Positions 8,536-16,214 of a DNA stretch of 35,016 bases are shown here, in pieces (position 1 is the first letter of the stretch; the number at the start of each line of letters is the position of its first letter). The notes below the pieces were generated by a model, which saw nothing but the letters and a program-made list of their open reading frames with translations, searched no databases and had not been told where the DNA came from. A program made the position numbers and the translations under genes. Source of the stretch: CAG-390 sp964579135 (lineage in GTDB: Bacteria > Bacillota > Clostridia > Oscillospirales > CAG-272); the NCBI GenBank assembly GCA_964579135.1, contig CAZOFD010000015.1:1-35016 (forward strand), read 5' to 3'.

Positions 8536-10056
8536 ATGGGAAATACGTACGACGTGATCGTTATCGGCACCGGGAACGGCGGTCTTGCCACAGCCGCGAC
8601 GGTTTCTTCGGGGGGGATGCGTACGCTTTTGATAGAACGAAACGACGTGCCCGGCGGTTGTGCGACGAGTATCCGTCGGGGACGGTTCGAGTTCGAGCCG
8701 TCGCTTCACGAGCTTGCGAACGTCGGCACGCAAGAGGAGCCGGGCAGTGTTCGCCGCTTTTTCGAGAGCGTCGGGGCTGACGTGGAATGGTGCACCGAGG
8801 ACACTTTGTTTCGCGTGATCGCCGGCGGGGAGGACGGCTACGACGTGACGCTACCCGCGGGAACGGAGCGCTTTTGCGATGCTATAGAACGGATCGTTCC
8901 CGGCTGCGGAGAAAGCGTTGCGGCGTTTTTCGAATGTGTGGAAAAAGTCGATCGCGCCGTGGCATATCTCGGCAGCGGCAATGCGGATCCGCACGTGCTT
9001 GCGAGCGAACACGCCGATTTTATGAGGCTGGCTTCCCACTCGGTCGACGAGGTGTTGGATGCTCTCAATATGCCGAAAAAGGCGCAAAGTATAATCAAAA
9101 CGTATTGGTGTTATCTCGGCGCGCCGACTGACGAGCTGGATTTCGCTCATTACGGTATGATGGCTGCGCGATACGTCAAATACCGCCCCGGTATGCCGAA
9201 AAAACGCTCGCACGAGCTTTCGCTTGCGCTTGAAAAGGTCATTCGGGATAACGGCGGCGAATTTCTTTACGGCACCGAGGTCGAGAGGATATCCGTCAAG
9301 GACGGAAAAGCGTGCGGCGTTGTGGCAAACGGGCAAGAATTTTTTGCGGATCGTATCGTTGCGAATTGCTTCCCGGACGTTGCGTATTCGTCGCTTATGG
9401 ATAAAGAGATCGTTCCGCAGAGTGCTTTGCGTCTCTGCTCGGCGCGGAAAAGCGGTATGCTGTTTTTTACCGTATATCTCGGTCTGAACCGCTCTGCGAG
9501 CGAGCTCGGTATCGGGGATTATTCCGTGTTCCTTTACGAAAGCGCCGACACGCGCGCCCAGTTTGAAAGCTGCTCCGATATCGACAACGCAATGATGATA
9601 GCAAACTGCTTGAACTGTGTGATACCCGATTCTTCTCCGAGCGGAACTTGCACGTTGTTCCTTACGACGATGCTTACCGAAGAAGCGTGGGGCGACGTAC
9701 GGGCGCAAGACTACAAAAAACTTAAAAATCGTATCGCCGAGCGAATGATAGAGCGGTACGAAACGAAGCTGGGCGTAAGCGTTAAGCCGTATATTGAGGA
9801 GATCGTCGTTGCCGCGCCGCCTACGTTTGCGCGCTATTTGAACACGCCGAACGGCACGCCTTACGGGTACAGACTTTTGCCTTGGGATACGATGATAAGC
9901 AGGATTATGAATCTTAAGAACGAATCGCCCGTTAAGGGCTTATATTTTACTGGAGCTCACGCCGAACGCGGCGACGGGTACAGCAGCACCTATGCTCAAG
10001 GCAGTTCTTTGGGAAAAAGAATTTTAAAGGAGGCGGCGAATGGCGGAATATCTTGA
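8536..10056 (+). CDS. FAD-dependent oxidoreductase, phytoene desaturase/retinol saturase-like
   Basis: Flavoprotein of 506 aa in the CrtI/CrtISO/RetSat superfamily. The N-terminal Rossmann motif is VIVIGTGNGGLATA, followed by a GGCATSI segment, as in carotenoid desaturases and isomerases. The C-terminal FAD motif is GLYFTGAHAERGDGYSSTYAQG. Members desaturate, saturate or isomerise long hydrophobic chains. No carotenoid synthesis genes are present; the neighbours are fakB, a reductase and fakA. I therefore infer a substrate among unsaturated fatty acids or other acyl or polyprenyl chains, but this is not shown. It begins 6 bp after fakB stops and overlaps the next gene by 17 bp. Confidence 0.8.
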   Translation: MGNTYDVIVIGTGNGGLATAATVSSGGMRTLLIERNDVPGGCATSIRRGRFEFEPSLHELANVGTQEEPGSVRRFFESVGADVEWCTEDTLFRVIAGGEDGYDVTLPAGTERFCDAIERIVPGCGESVAAFFECVEKVDRAVAYLGSGNADPHVLASEHADFMRLASHSVDEVLDALNMPKKAQSIIKTYWCYLGAPTDELDFAHYGMMAARYVKYRPGMPKKRSHELSLALEKVIRDNGGEFLYGTEVERISVKDGKACGVVANGQEFFADRIVANCFPDVAYSSLMDKEIVPQSALRLCSARKSGMLFFTVYLGLNRSASELGIGDYSVFLYESADTRAQFESCSDIDNAMMIANCLNCVIPDSSPSGTCTLFLTTMLTEEAWGDVRAQDYKKLKNRIAERMIERYETKLGVSVKPYIEEIVVAAPPTFARYLNTPNGTPYGYRLLPWDTMISRIMNLKNESPVKGLYFTGAHAERGDGYSSTYAQGSSLGKRILKEAANGGIS

Positions 10057-11245
10057 TTCACTTGATCCCGCCGCTTTCTTCGCTCTTCCCGAAATGCGAA
10101 AGGATGCGCTCGCCCGAGCAAGCGGCACGCTAAGCGAGCATTGTGCGAATAAGCTCGCCGCCGAGTTGCACCCGCCGAGGCAGTTTCTCGTTATAAAAGA
10201 TATCGTTGTGCAGAACGAGCGATGCAAAACCTATGTTTTTGCACCCGATACGGGAAAGGGAACGGAGCGGCTCGCTTATTTCGGCGCGGGGCAATTCGTT
10301 TCCGTAAAGGTCGATATCGGCGGGCATATGCAAAGTCGCCCGTATTCGCTCGTTTCCTCCCCGAGTGAGGCTTTGAGGGGTGAGTACGCCGTTACCGTAA
10401 AAGGCACGGGCGGCTCGGTATCGGAATACGTTGTGGAAAATTGGCGCATAGGGGATAGCGTCGAGGTGTCCGCACCATTGGGTAACTTTACGTACGAGCC
10501 GCTGCGCGACGCAAAGCACGTCGTCGGCGTTGCGGGCGGGAGCGGCGTAACGCCGTTCGTTTCGCTTGCAAAAGCAGTCGCCGACGGAGACGAGGATTGC
10601 TCGCTTACCTTGCTTTGCGGGTACCGACGTTTTGCGGATGCCTTGCACGTATCGGAGCTTGCCGAGCTAAGCGGACGGTGCGAAAAGATAAAGGTCGTCT
10701 ACGTCATTGCCGACGAGAGGGCAGAGGGGTGCGAGCGCGGTTTTATTAATGCCGGAACGATCCGCAAATATGCGCCGACAGACGAATATTCGATATTTGT
10801 TTGCGGTCCACGGGCATTGCATTATCATATCGACAAAGAAGCCGAAAAACTCGGACTTGAAAAAAAGTACGTTCGTCACGAACTGCTCGGCGAGGCTTTT
10901 TTGCCGGCGGGAGAGGGGCGCCCCGTTACGATTACGGTGACGTGTCGCGGTCGGTCGAGCAAAGCCCGAGGATATGCGAACGAATCGATTTTGCGTATCC
11001 TTGAGGAGAACGGCGTCGAGGCTCGGGCACGCTGCAGAAGCGGCGAGTGCGGTTTTTGCCGCGCGAAATTATTGGCGGGAGAGGTAATTATTCCCGAAGA
11101 GACGGATCGTCGCAGACTTGCCGACGAGCCGCACGGATATATACATCCTTGTTGCACTTATCCCCTCGGGGATATTGCAATCGAGATAGGACCTGGCGAA
11201 AACGCAGGGGGAGGACGATCGAATGCAACCAATACGAATGCTTGA
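10040..11245 (+). CDS. Ferredoxin-NAD(P)H-type flavin reductase with C-terminal 2Fe-2S domain
   Basis: Electron-transfer protein of 401 aa. After a helical stretch of about 45 residues comes an FAD-binding barrel with RPYSLVSSP, then an NAD(P) domain with GVAGGSGVTPF and FVCGPRALH. A plant-type ferredoxin domain at the end has the cluster ligands CRSGECGFC plus a later Cys in HPCCTYPL. This layout moves electrons from NAD(P)H through FAD to a 2Fe-2S centre and on to a partner. The likely partner is the FAD oxidoreductase whose gene it overlaps by 17 bp. The ribosome-binding site AAAGGAGG at 10026-10033 lies inside that gene. The overlap with fakA downstream (23 bp) points to one translational unit. 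Confidence 0.88.
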   Translation: MAEYLDSLDPAAFFALPEMRKDALARASGTLSEHCANKLAAELHPPRQFLVIKDIVVQNERCKTYVFAPDTGKGTERLAYFGAGQFVSVKVDIGGHMQSRPYSLVSSPSEALRGEYAVTVKGTGGSVSEYVVENWRIGDSVEVSAPLGNFTYEPLRDAKHVVGVAGGSGVTPFVSLAKAVADGDEDCSLTLLCGYRRFADALHVSELAELSGRCEKIKVVYVIADERAEGCERGFINAGTIRKYAPTDEYSIFVCGPRALHYHIDKEAEKLGLEKKYVRHELLGEAFLPAGEGRPVTITVTCRGRSSKARGYANESILRILEENGVEARARCRSGECGFCRAKLLAGEVIIPEETDRRRLADEPHGYIHPCCTYPLGDIAIEIGPGENAGGGRSNATNTNA

Positions 11246-12863
11246 CGGTATAACGTTTGCCAGAATGATAAAATCCGGTGCGGCGAACTTAAAAGCGCAC
11301 GCCAAGGAGATCAACGATTTAAACGTATTTCCCATTCCCGACGGAGATACGGGCGACAATATGCTGTTCACGATGCAGGGAGGCGCTTGCGCGGATATTG
11401 ACGTCGAGAGGCTGTGCGAGGCAGCCGAAAGGGTTTCGCGCGGAATGTTGATGTCGGCTCGCGGAAACTCCGGCGTTATTTTGTCACAGTTTTTCGAGGG
11501 GATCAAAAACGGCTTTTCGGAACTGCACGTGGCGGATGCCGAGGCAATGGGGCGGGCTTTCCGTCAGGGTGTTCGGCAGGCGTACGGCTCGGTTATGACG
11601 CCGGTCGAGGGAACGATATTGACCGTTGTGCGCGAGGCGACCGAGTATGCTTGCGGTCGGAACGCGGGAACCCCCGAGGATTACCTTGAGGCTTTTATCG
11701 ACGAGGCAAAACGCTCGCTTGCTCGCACGCCGGACCTTCTTCCCGTGCTGAAAAAAGCGGGCGTGGTGGATTCGGGCGCGGCGGGGCTCGTTTATATAGC
11801 GGACGGTATGAGGCGCGCGCTTATCGGCGAGGACGTTGCGGACACGAGTGGCGCATTGAAGACGCCGCAAGAACTTGACTTTGACGCATTTAACGAGGAC
11901 AGTGTGCTCGAGTTCGGGTACTGCACGGAGCTTCTCCTGCGTTTGCAAAACGCAAAAACCGACCTTTCCGCTTTCGACGTGAGTGTGATAACGGATTATC
12001 TCGCCACCATCGGCGATTCCGTGGTTTCCGTACGCAACGGCAGCATAGTTAAGCTGCACGTACATACCGCGGAGCCGCACAAGGTGCTTGCTTTCTGCCA
12101 GCAATACGGCGAATTTTTGAAGGTCAAGATCGAAAATATGTCTTTGCAGCATAACAACACCGTTATGCGCGAAAATGAAAATACGCCCCCGAAAGAGCGC
12201 AAAAAATACGGTGTGGTCGCGGTTGCCTGCGGCGAGGGACTGAAGCGAACGTTTACAGACAGGGGTGCCGACGCCGTCGTGGACGGCGGACAGAGTATGA
12301 ACCCCTCCGCGGAGGATTTTATCGCCGCGTTTGACAAGGTCAATGCCGACGTTATCTTCGTATACCCCAACAACGGCAATGTCGTGCTGACCGCACGTCA
12401 GGCGGCGCGCTTATACAGCGGTGCGGACGTGCGCGTGATCGAAAGCACCTCCGTCGGCGCCGGATACGCATCCCTTTCTATGTTGGATACGGGCGTCGGA
12501 GATACCGATGCCATCTTCGCACAGCTGTGCGAGGCGACGGAGGGCGTCGTTACCGCCGAGATCTCGCACTGCGTCAGAGACGCCGTGATAGACGGTATCG
12601 AAATGCACGTGGGGGACTATATCGGTTTTGTCGGCGACGATCTTCTTGCCGTAAAACGCGAAAGATTCGACGCCGTGTGCGAGACCGTGGATAAGATCGG
12701 ATTTGCCGATTACGACGTTTGTATCGTGTTTTGCGGCAAGGATGCGCCGGAGGACGAGGGCGAAAAGATCGGGAATTACATAAATTCTCGTTACTGCGGC
12801 AAAGAGGTGTACGTCATAAACGGCGGGCAGGAAGTTTACGATTATATTTTGATCGCAGAATAA
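11223..12863 (+). CDS. fakA: Fatty acid kinase catalytic subunit FakA (DAK2 domain, YloV family)
   Basis: Kinase of 546 aa that phosphorylates fatty acids bound to FakB to give acyl phosphate, the acyl donor of PlsY. The N-terminal DAK2/DhaL domain shows NVFPIPDGDTGDNM, whose Asp residues bind Mg-ATP, and SARGNSGVILSQFF. A middle domain and a C-terminal DegV-like domain follow, as in other FakA/YloV proteins of about 550 aa. The start ATG 11223 overlaps the upstream reductase by 23 bp, and the ribosome-binding site GGGGGAGGA lies at 11207-11215. Together with fakB, plsY and plsC it forms a full route from free fatty acid to phosphatidic acid. Confidence 0.93.
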   Translation: MQPIRMLDGITFARMIKSGAANLKAHAKEINDLNVFPIPDGDTGDNMLFTMQGGACADIDVERLCEAAERVSRGMLMSARGNSGVILSQFFEGIKNGFSELHVADAEAMGRAFRQGVRQAYGSVMTPVEGTILTVVREATEYACGRNAGTPEDYLEAFIDEAKRSLARTPDLLPVLKKAGVVDSGAAGLVYIADGMRRALIGEDVADTSGALKTPQELDFDAFNEDSVLEFGYCTELLLRLQNAKTDLSAFDVSVITDYLATIGDSVVSVRNGSIVKLHVHTAEPHKVLAFCQQYGEFLKVKIENMSLQHNNTVMRENENTPPKERKKYGVVAVACGEGLKRTFTDRGADAVVDGGQSMNPSAEDFIAAFDKVNADVIFVYPNNGNVVLTARQAARLYSGADVRVIESTSVGAGYASLSMLDTGVGDTDAIFAQLCEATEGVVTAEISHCVRDAVIDGIEMHVGDYIGFVGDDLLAVKRERFDAVCETVDKIGFADYDVCIVFCGKDAPEDEGEKIGNYINSRYCGKEVYVINGGQEVYDYILIAE

Positions 12864-12875
12864 CGGGGGGAGCCT

Positions 12876-13499
12876 ATGAAAGCATTTCTGTTCGTTGCGG
12901 CGGCGATCTGCGGATACGTTGTCGCGGGGCTGAATCCCGCCGTAATTATCTCGAAAGCGGTTTACCGCAAGGATATAAGGGAGTGCGGAAGCGGCAACCC
13001 CGGCTTTACCAATTTCAAGCGAACTTTCGGGAACAAGTGGGCTTGGTGGGTGCTTGCGTTCGACGTCGCGAAAGCGGCGGTCGTCGTTTGGCTTTTTGCA
13101 CGCCTTTTGTCCCGCCAAGGAGTGGATTTTCGCTTCGGCGCGGCGTATACGGGCGCGTTTTGTATGATAGGTCACGCTTTTCCTTGCCTTTTCGGCTTTA
13201 AGGGCGGCAAGGGCTTCCTCGTTTGCATTTCCACTATGTACGTGATCGATTGGCGCGTGGGGCTGATCGCGACGGGGATTATGATAGCTCTGCTGTCTGT
13301 CACAGGGTATATGTCACTCTCCACCACGCTTGCGATGCTTGCGTGTCCGATCCTTTTGATCCCGTTCGGTGCCCCGATGCCCGTGGTTTTTACGGCGGCT
13401 TTCTGCGCGGTGTTTATGGCGTTCAGACACAGGGAGAACTTTAAGAGATTGGCAAAAGGTACTGAGCCGAAGTTCTCCCTGAAGAGTAAAAAACGATGA
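12876..13499 (+). CDS. plsY: Glycerol-3-phosphate acyltransferase PlsY-like (second copy)
   Basis: Membrane protein of 207 aa of the PlsY family. It shows GSGNPGFTN near residue 41, HAFPCLFGFKGGKG near residue 97, and FRHRENFKRLAKGTEPKF at the end. Membrane segments are as expected. It differs clearly from the copy at 4133, so this is not a recent duplication. Acyl phosphate from FakA would be its donor. ATG 12876 follows a G-rich ribosome-binding site (12865-12872), and its stop overlaps the plsC start as ATGA. Having two plsY genes in one neighbourhood may reflect different acyl donors or regulation. Confidence 0.9.
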   Translation: MKAFLFVAAAICGYVVAGLNPAVIISKAVYRKDIRECGSGNPGFTNFKRTFGNKWAWWVLAFDVAKAAVVVWLFARLLSRQGVDFRFGAAYTGAFCMIGHAFPCLFGFKGGKGFLVCISTMYVIDWRVGLIATGIMIALLSVTGYMSLSTTLAMLACPILLIPFGAPMPVVFTAAFCAVFMAFRHRENFKRLAKGTEPKFSLKSKKR

Positions 13500-14227
13500 A
13501 GATCGTACTGTGGATCTTAAGTATAATACTCGTGCTCGCTTCGGCGTATTTTTTGATCCCGGGAGTGTTTTCGTTGTTCGTCAACCCGAAAAAGAAGTAC
13601 GAAAGCGACAGCAAAACGTATCGCTTTCTTTTGAATACGGCAAGCGCGATCGGGCTGTGGTTTATGCGTGTCAAAGTTACCGTTTCGGGAGTCGAAAAGT
13701 TGCCGAAAAACGAAAAGCTCCTGTTCGTCGGCAATCATCGCTCCAACTTCGACCCCATAATTACGTGGTATGCGCTTCGCGATTGGCGTATCTCTTACGT
13801 TTCGAAATCTGGAAATTTTAAGTTGCCGATCTTCGGGCGCATCATCGGGCGATGCTGCTTTTTATCCATCGATCGCGAAAATCCGCGAAAAGCGGTAGAA
13901 GCGGTTAATCGGGCAGCGGATCTGCTGAAAGCGCAAGAGGTATCCGTCGGCGTGTATCCCGAGGGTACGCGCTCGAGGGACGGTGAGCTTTTGCCGTTCC
14001 ATAACGGGGTTTTTCGTATAGCCCAAAGGGCGGACGTTCCCGTAGCTGTCGTCGTTCTCAAAGGGACCGAGACGATACGCAAAAATTATCCGTTTCGCCG
14101 CTCGAACGTGGAACTGACCGTTGCGGAAGTGATACCCGCGCACCGGGTGCGAACGATGAGGTCTGCGGAACTCGGAGAAAGAGTGCGAAAAACGATTGAA
14201 GACTGCCTTAAGCAAGATAACGATTGA
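13496..14227 (+). CDS. plsC: 1-acyl-sn-glycerol-3-phosphate acyltransferase
   Basis: Enzyme of 243 aa that adds the second acyl chain to lysophosphatidic acid to give phosphatidic acid. An N-terminal hydrophobic anchor (about residues 3-24) is followed by the catalytic HX4D motif in GNHRSNFDPI, the VSKSGNFKLPIFG block and the substrate motif YPEGTRSRDG. Length fits the bacterial PlsC family. Translational coupling to plsY (ATGA) puts both acylation steps in one unit. It is the last gene of the cluster and is followed by a strong terminator. Confidence 0.93.
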   Translation: MKIVLWILSIILVLASAYFLIPGVFSLFVNPKKKYESDSKTYRFLLNTASAIGLWFMRVKVTVSGVEKLPKNEKLLFVGNHRSNFDPIITWYALRDWRISYVSKSGNFKLPIFGRIIGRCCFLSIDRENPRKAVEAVNRAADLLKAQEVSVGVYPEGTRSRDGELLPFHNGVFRIAQRADVPVAVVVLKGTETIRKNYPFRRSNVELTVAEVIPAHRVRTMRSAELGERVRKTIEDCLKQDND

Positions 14228-14237
14228 ACGATAAAAT

Positions 14238-14281
14238 GCGTAAGGGACGCCGGGAAAAGAGGCGTTTCCCTTACGCTTTTT
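14238..14281 (+). terminator. Intrinsic terminator after plsC
   Basis: GCGTAAGGGA pairs with TCCCTTACGC and an inner ACGCC/GGCGT stem continues it. A T5 run follows. It closes the ftsH to plsC cluster. Confidence 0.85.
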
Positions 14282-14406
14282 CACTCGAACTTGTCGCAGA
14301 GGGCGAAACGAAATGCGTTTTTAAGGCGAATAACGCGGCGACAGATATGGCGGCGCGGGGAGCTCCTTAATATTTCGGCGCCGAACCGTCTCGATTTTCT
14401 TTCCCA

Positions 14407-14437
14407 TTGAACTTATTTTCGAAAAATATGGTATAAT
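14407..14437 (+). promoter_or_regulatory. Promoter for the arsR-type regulator and nitroreductase
   Basis: TTGAAC (14407-14412) and TATAAT (14432-14437) lie 19 bp apart. The spacer contains the palindrome TTTTCGAAAA (14417-14426). The heptamer ATTGAAC occurs at 14406 and again at 14448, flanking the -10. These repeats are candidate binding sites for the regulator itself. Confidence 0.6.
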
Positions 14438-14469
14438 AGTTTAAACAATTGAACGAAGGCGGCGAAATT

Positions 14470-14817
14470 TTGAAAGATATAAAGCAATTGGCAGAGGATT
14501 TCAGAGCTTGTCAAAAGATACTTTCGGCACTCGGCGACGCAAACCGTCAACATTTGATACTTGAAATGATGCAAATGGGCGAATGCGGCGGCGTTCGCGT
14601 CGGCGCCGTCACAAAACGCACGCACCTCTCCCGCCCCGCCGTATCTCACCATTTGGGGATATTAAAGGACGCGGGGTTGATAAAGGTGCGACGCGAGGGA
14701 ACGAAAAACTACTACTGTTTTGACGCCGACACCGAGGCGATGGGCAAAATTTTGCAAATGCTTACCGACGCCAAAGAAATAATGGAAAATTTGCCGGACA
14801 GAAGCGGGGAGGAATAA
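14470..14817 (+). CDS. ArsR/SmtB-family winged-helix regulator
   Basis: Small DNA-binding protein of 115 aa. The helix-turn-helix is seen in THLSRPAVSHHLGILKDAGLIKVRREGTKNYYCF, and LSALGDANRQHLILEMM is the usual entry helix. No cysteine metal-binding motif such as ELCVCDL is evident, so it may sense something other than a metal. Start TTG 14470 is preferred, because GAAGGCGG at 14455-14462 can serve as ribosome-binding site. The earlier TTG at 14449 would lie almost at the transcription start. It is co-directional with the nitroreductase 4 bp downstream and probably represses the pair. Confidence 0.82.
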   Translation: MKDIKQLAEDFRACQKILSALGDANRQHLILEMMQMGECGGVRVGAVTKRTHLSRPAVSHHLGILKDAGLIKVRREGTKNYYCFDADTEAMGKILQMLTDAKEIMENLPDRSGEE

Positions 14818-14821
14818 TATT

Positions 14822-15478
14822 ATGGAATTTACGGAAGCTATCGAACAAAGACACAGCGTTCGTCGTTATCTCGATCGTAAGATAGGGGACGATATTATCG
14901 CAGAGCTGCAAACCTTAACGGATATTTGCAACCGAGATGGCGACCTGCATTTTCAGCTCGTTACCGACGAGCCGAAAGCATTTGACGGTTTTATGGCACA
15001 TTACGGAAAATTCGACGGGGTGAAAAACTATATAGCCCTTGTCGGAAAGAAAAGCGCGAAGCTTGACGAACTTTGCGGATATTACGGCGAACGGCTCGTT
15101 ATCAAAGCACAGGCGCTGGGACTCAACACCTGCTGGGTCGCGATGACGTATAAAAAGATCTCCGGCGCTTTTAAAATCGCCGAGGGCGAAAAGGTCGTGG
15201 CGGTGATAGCTTTCGGTTACGGTGCGACTCGGGGCGTTGCCCACAAAAGCAAAACGATAGAGCAAGTCGGCAACGTAAGCGCGGATACTCCGGAGTGGTT
15301 TGCCGCGGGCGTGAGGGCGGCGCTGCTCGCGCCTACCGCGATGAATCAGCAAAAGTTCAGATTTACGTATGCGGACGGTAAGGTTTCGGCAAAGGCGGGC
15401 GTCGGATTTTATTCAAAGGTTGACCTCGGCATAGTTAAATATCATTTTGAGCTTGCTTCCGGCAAAAAATGCGAATAA
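14822..15478 (+). CDS. Nitroreductase family protein
   Basis: Flavin-dependent reductase of 218 aa. The N-terminal IEQRHSVRRYLDRKI is the FMN-binding signature. The central LVIKAQALGLNTCWVAMTYKK and the PTAMNQQKFRF near the C-terminus match the putative nitroreductase group common in Clostridia. It reduces nitro or quinone-like compounds with NAD(P)H in related proteins; the natural substrate is not known. GGGGAGG at 14808-14814 precedes ATG 14822. It forms an operon with the ArsR-type regulator. Confidence 0.87.
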   Translation: MEFTEAIEQRHSVRRYLDRKIGDDIIAELQTLTDICNRDGDLHFQLVTDEPKAFDGFMAHYGKFDGVKNYIALVGKKSAKLDELCGYYGERLVIKAQALGLNTCWVAMTYKKISGAFKIAEGEKVVAVIAFGYGATRGVAHKSKTIEQVGNVSADTPEWFAAGVRAALLAPTAMNQQKFRFTYADGKVSAKAGVGFYSKVDLGIVKYHFELASGKKCE

Positions 15479-15480
15479 TA

Positions 15481-15520
15481 AAAAGTTCGGCAAGGGGACG
15501 GATCCTCTTGCCGAACTTTT
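15481..15520. terminator. Bidirectional hairpin between convergent genes, REP-like sequence
   Basis: A perfect 14-bp stem, AAAAGTTCGGCAAG (15481-15494) against CTTGCCGAACTTTT (15507-15520), works as a terminator on both strands. The core CAAGGGGACGGATCCTCTTG resembles repetitive palindromes of the CAAGGGGACGG type that I recall from many Bacillota. Sixteen of its bases recur at 1922-1937. Confidence 0.75.
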
Positions 15521-15590
15521 TGCGCCGAAAACGGTTTTTGAGACCTTGCGCGCGTCGCACGTTCGTTAAAACGCGTTTGCGGCGCACGAC

Positions 15591-16127
15591 TCAACGGCGA
15601 TTTGTGATAAGGCGCTCGTACAACTTGCGAACACCGCATTTCCAATAAAGGAGCATTCCGAATACCGCGCCGACAACGGCTTGCAGTATTTGGTATGGCA
15701 GCTTTATTATCGCGTATTCCGGCGTGCTGTAGATAAACGCTCTGCCGAGCGAATAGCCGACGACCATAATCACAGCGCCGATAGTGACGCCTATGGCGGA
15801 GGCAACGGCGGGGTGCTTTTTCATAACGTAATGAGAAAAAACGGAAATTACTACCGCTTGCAAGCCGTGCGTTACAAGAGAGACGAACATCGGCACCGGG
15901 TAGAACAAAAGATCGCCGAGGAAAGCACCGACGCCGCCGACCATAAACGCCGCAAACGGGTCGAGGATGATGGACGCCAGACATATCACGATATCGTTCA
16001 TATACAGGTGACCGCCGGGGACCGGAACGCCGAAAGAGCTCATAGCGACGTTGAGAGCCATAAACATTGCCGTCGTGGTCAGCCACAGGGTTGTTCTTTT
16101 CGCACTGTTATTGATCTTCATTTGCAA
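15591..16127 (-). CDS. ECF transporter S component (substrate-binding membrane subunit)
   Basis: Membrane protein of 178 aa with about six hydrophobic segments. It fits the S subunits of energy-coupling factor transporters of the PF07155 type, which capture a vitamin and hand it to the shared EcfAAT module. The VPVPGGHLYMNDIVICLASIILDPF stretch and the GVGAFLGDLL loop are typical. Start ATG 16127 has AAGGAG directly upstream on the minus strand. No EcfA or EcfT genes are present, as in group II systems. It is divergent from a MocR-type regulator; because such regulators often govern vitamin B6 genes, pyridoxine is a reasonable but unproven substrate. Confidence 0.85.
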   Translation of the reverse strand: MQMKINNSAKRTTLWLTTTAMFMALNVAMSSFGVPVPGGHLYMNDIVICLASIILDPFAAFMVGGVGAFLGDLLFYPVPMFVSLVTHGLQAVVISVFSHYVMKKHPAVASAIGVTIGAVIMVVGYSLGRAFIYSTPEYAIIKLPYQILQAVVGAVFGMLLYWKCGVRKLYERLITNRR

Positions 16128-16150
16128 ATTTCTCCTTGCATTTTACTTGA

Positions 16151-16170
16151 AACTATTATATGATATAGTT
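16151..16170. promoter_or_regulatory. Operator-like inverted repeat in the divergent ECF/MocR promoter region
   Basis: AACTAT at 16151-16156 and ATAGTT at 16165-16170 form an inverted repeat. It overlaps a minus-strand TATAAT (complement at 16155-16160) that would be the -10 of the ECF gene. The 87-bp gap between the divergent starts places both promoters here. Confidence 0.5.
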
Positions 16171-16214
16171 GACGATATTAAAATGGTCAGAAAGGTATAG
16201 AATTATATAACCAG

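Noticed and set aside
8851..9708. 285-aa minus-strand open frame
   Set aside because: Opposite the FAD oxidoreductase; no family resemblance.
8536..11245. A carotenoid synthesis cluster
   Set aside because: Only a CrtI-like protein is present; there is no phytoene synthase or prenyl transferase, and the neighbours are fatty-acid genes.
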